Source: Bog-756 sp963745955 (GTDB lineage Bacteria; Actinomycetota; Acidimicrobiia; Acidimicrobiales; RAAP-2). Taken from it: 64,000 bases of DNA. The translations under genes and the position numbers were made by a program. The DNA lies in NCBI GenBank assembly GCA_963745955.1, contig CAVUZI010000008.1, positions 310,001 through 374,000 of the forward strand, in the 5' to 3' direction. Shown here piece after piece: positions 63,332 to 64,000 of this stretch. Positions within the stretch are counted from its first letter, which is position 1. Each line of letters opens with the position of its first letter. The notes under the pieces were generated by a model, which was not told the origin of the DNA, made no database searches, and saw only the letters and a list, made by a program, of their open reading frames with translations.

Positions 63332-64000
63332 ATGGACAGGATCGCTCCGGTCCGAGCGGAGCAGCTTCCGGACACGGCGGGGTCACCGACCGGACATGCC
63401 GATCGTCGTCGGTTCACCCGTGCGGTGACCATCGGCGGCGTCGTGGTGGCCATTCCCTATCTGTGGGTCTTGACCGACCTCTGGAACCGCTCGCCTAGCC
63501 TGCTTCGGACCGTCAACTCGAGCCAGTGGCAGGAGAACTTCTATGACCTGCAGGCTCGGGCCATCTTCCACGGCCACCTGTACGTGCCCAAAGGGTCACT
63601 CGGCCCGGAGGCCTTTGTGCACGACGGGCGCCAGTACACCTACTTCGGACTGTTCCCGTCCTTGTTGCGCATGCCCGTCCTTCTGTTCACCCACAGCTTG
63701 GACGGGCGCCTGACCGCTCCCTCGATTCTGTTGGCATGGATCGTCACCGGCGTGCTCACCTCGATGCTGCTCTGGCGGGTCCGCCTTCTCGTCCGCGGCA
63801 CGGCGACACTCGGTCGTTCGGAAGCTGTGGCCAACGGTGTGCTGGTGGCAACCATCCTGGGCGGATCGGTCCTGGTCGAGTTGGCCGCCAATCCGTGGGT
63901 CTATTCGGAGGACATCGCCTGGAGCGTGGCCCTGACGGTCGGGACCTTGTTCGCGCTGCTCGGGGTCCTGGAGGCGCCGTCGTGGGGCCGGGTCACCGCA
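63332..64000 (+). CDS. Membrane protein, 5' part (open at right edge)
   Basis: The frame from ATG 63332 is open to the end of the window (223 codons). It starts MDRIAPVRAEQLPDTAGS, has a first hydrophobic helix (VTIGGVVVAIPYLWVL), a periplasmic-looking segment with WQENFYDLQARAIFHGHLYV and QYTYFGLFPSLLRMPVLLF, then further helices (ILLAWIVTGVLTSMLL and ANGVLVATILGGSVL). Such proteins are common in actinobacterial polysaccharide loci and resemble the GT39/GT-C membrane glycosyltransferase scaffold, but no catalytic motif is seen in the available part. Function unknown. Confidence 0.75.
   Translation, partial: MDRIAPVRAEQLPDTAGSPTGHADRRRFTRAVTIGGVVVAIPYLWVLTDLWNRSPSLLRTVNSSQWQENFYDLQARAIFHGHLYVPKGSLGPEAFVHDGRQYTYFGLFPSLLRMPVLLFTHSLDGRLTAPSILLAWIVTGVLTSMLLWRVRLLVRGTATLGRSEAVANGVLVATILGGSVLVELAANPWVYSEDIAWSVALTVGTLFALLGVLEAPSWGRVTA

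Overview
The window is a GC-rich, gene-dense bacterial chromosome segment. It carries a DUF222/HNH (13E12-type) endonuclease, a PASTA-domain Ser/Thr kinase, GatCAB, NAD-dependent DNA ligase, many GTG/TTG starts, 4-nt GTGA/ATGA gene overlaps and TAnnnT boxes a few bases before start codons. Together these point to an actinomycete, most likely an uncultured Acidimicrobiia-type lineage; the phylum call is firm, the class call is inference.

Layout. 0-1.4 kb and 19.1-22.3 kb hold five members of one family of small secreted cysteine-containing proteins. Each has a near-identical hairpin terminator, and three have a clear sigma70-type promoter about 220-260 nt upstream of the start. Between them lie the DUF222/HNH gene (1.9-3.2 kb); a coupled three-gene operon of ECF sigma factor, membrane protein with a very Gly/Ser/Thr-rich tail, and secreted G1 (glutamic) peptidase (6.4-3.5 kb, minus strand); a polyamine/GABA catabolic group (glutamine-synthetase-like ligase, gamma-glutamyl hydrolase, aldehyde dehydrogenases, 6.5-14.6 kb) with a 39-residue membrane peptide, an MFS exporter and an acyl-CoA ligase; then cysteine desulfurase, mnmA and ligA (14.6-19.1 kb).

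22-34 kb carries a PASTA kinase, a HIT-like protein, an orphan D12 DNA adenine methylase, an SDR oxidoreductase, a DHA2-type MFS pump, an SCP2 protein, an esterase, the overlapping gatC-gatA-gatB operon and a GH43-like secreted protein. 35-64 kb is largely a cell-surface polysaccharide locus: CDF metal exporter, two sulfotransferases, FkbH-like protein, LuxR regulator, PAP2-like protein, NDP-sugar epimerase and dehydrogenase, CapD/WbpM-like dehydratase, Wzz/BY-kinase-like protein with a degenerate P-loop, candidate polymerase, YfhO-like protein, O-acyltransferase, three GT4 glycosyltransferases, a WbsX-like protein, a Wzm/Wzt ABC exporter and a methyltransferase.

Caution: about 24 reading-frame breaks occur between 11.8 and 34 kb and between 55 and 60 kb, including in ligA and mnmA. 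All of them are resolved by removing bases (net +1 each), so they look like a systematic single-base insertion artefact rather than pseudogenes. Such genes are annotated end to end. No rRNA, tRNA, CRISPR array or insertion sequence was recognised.
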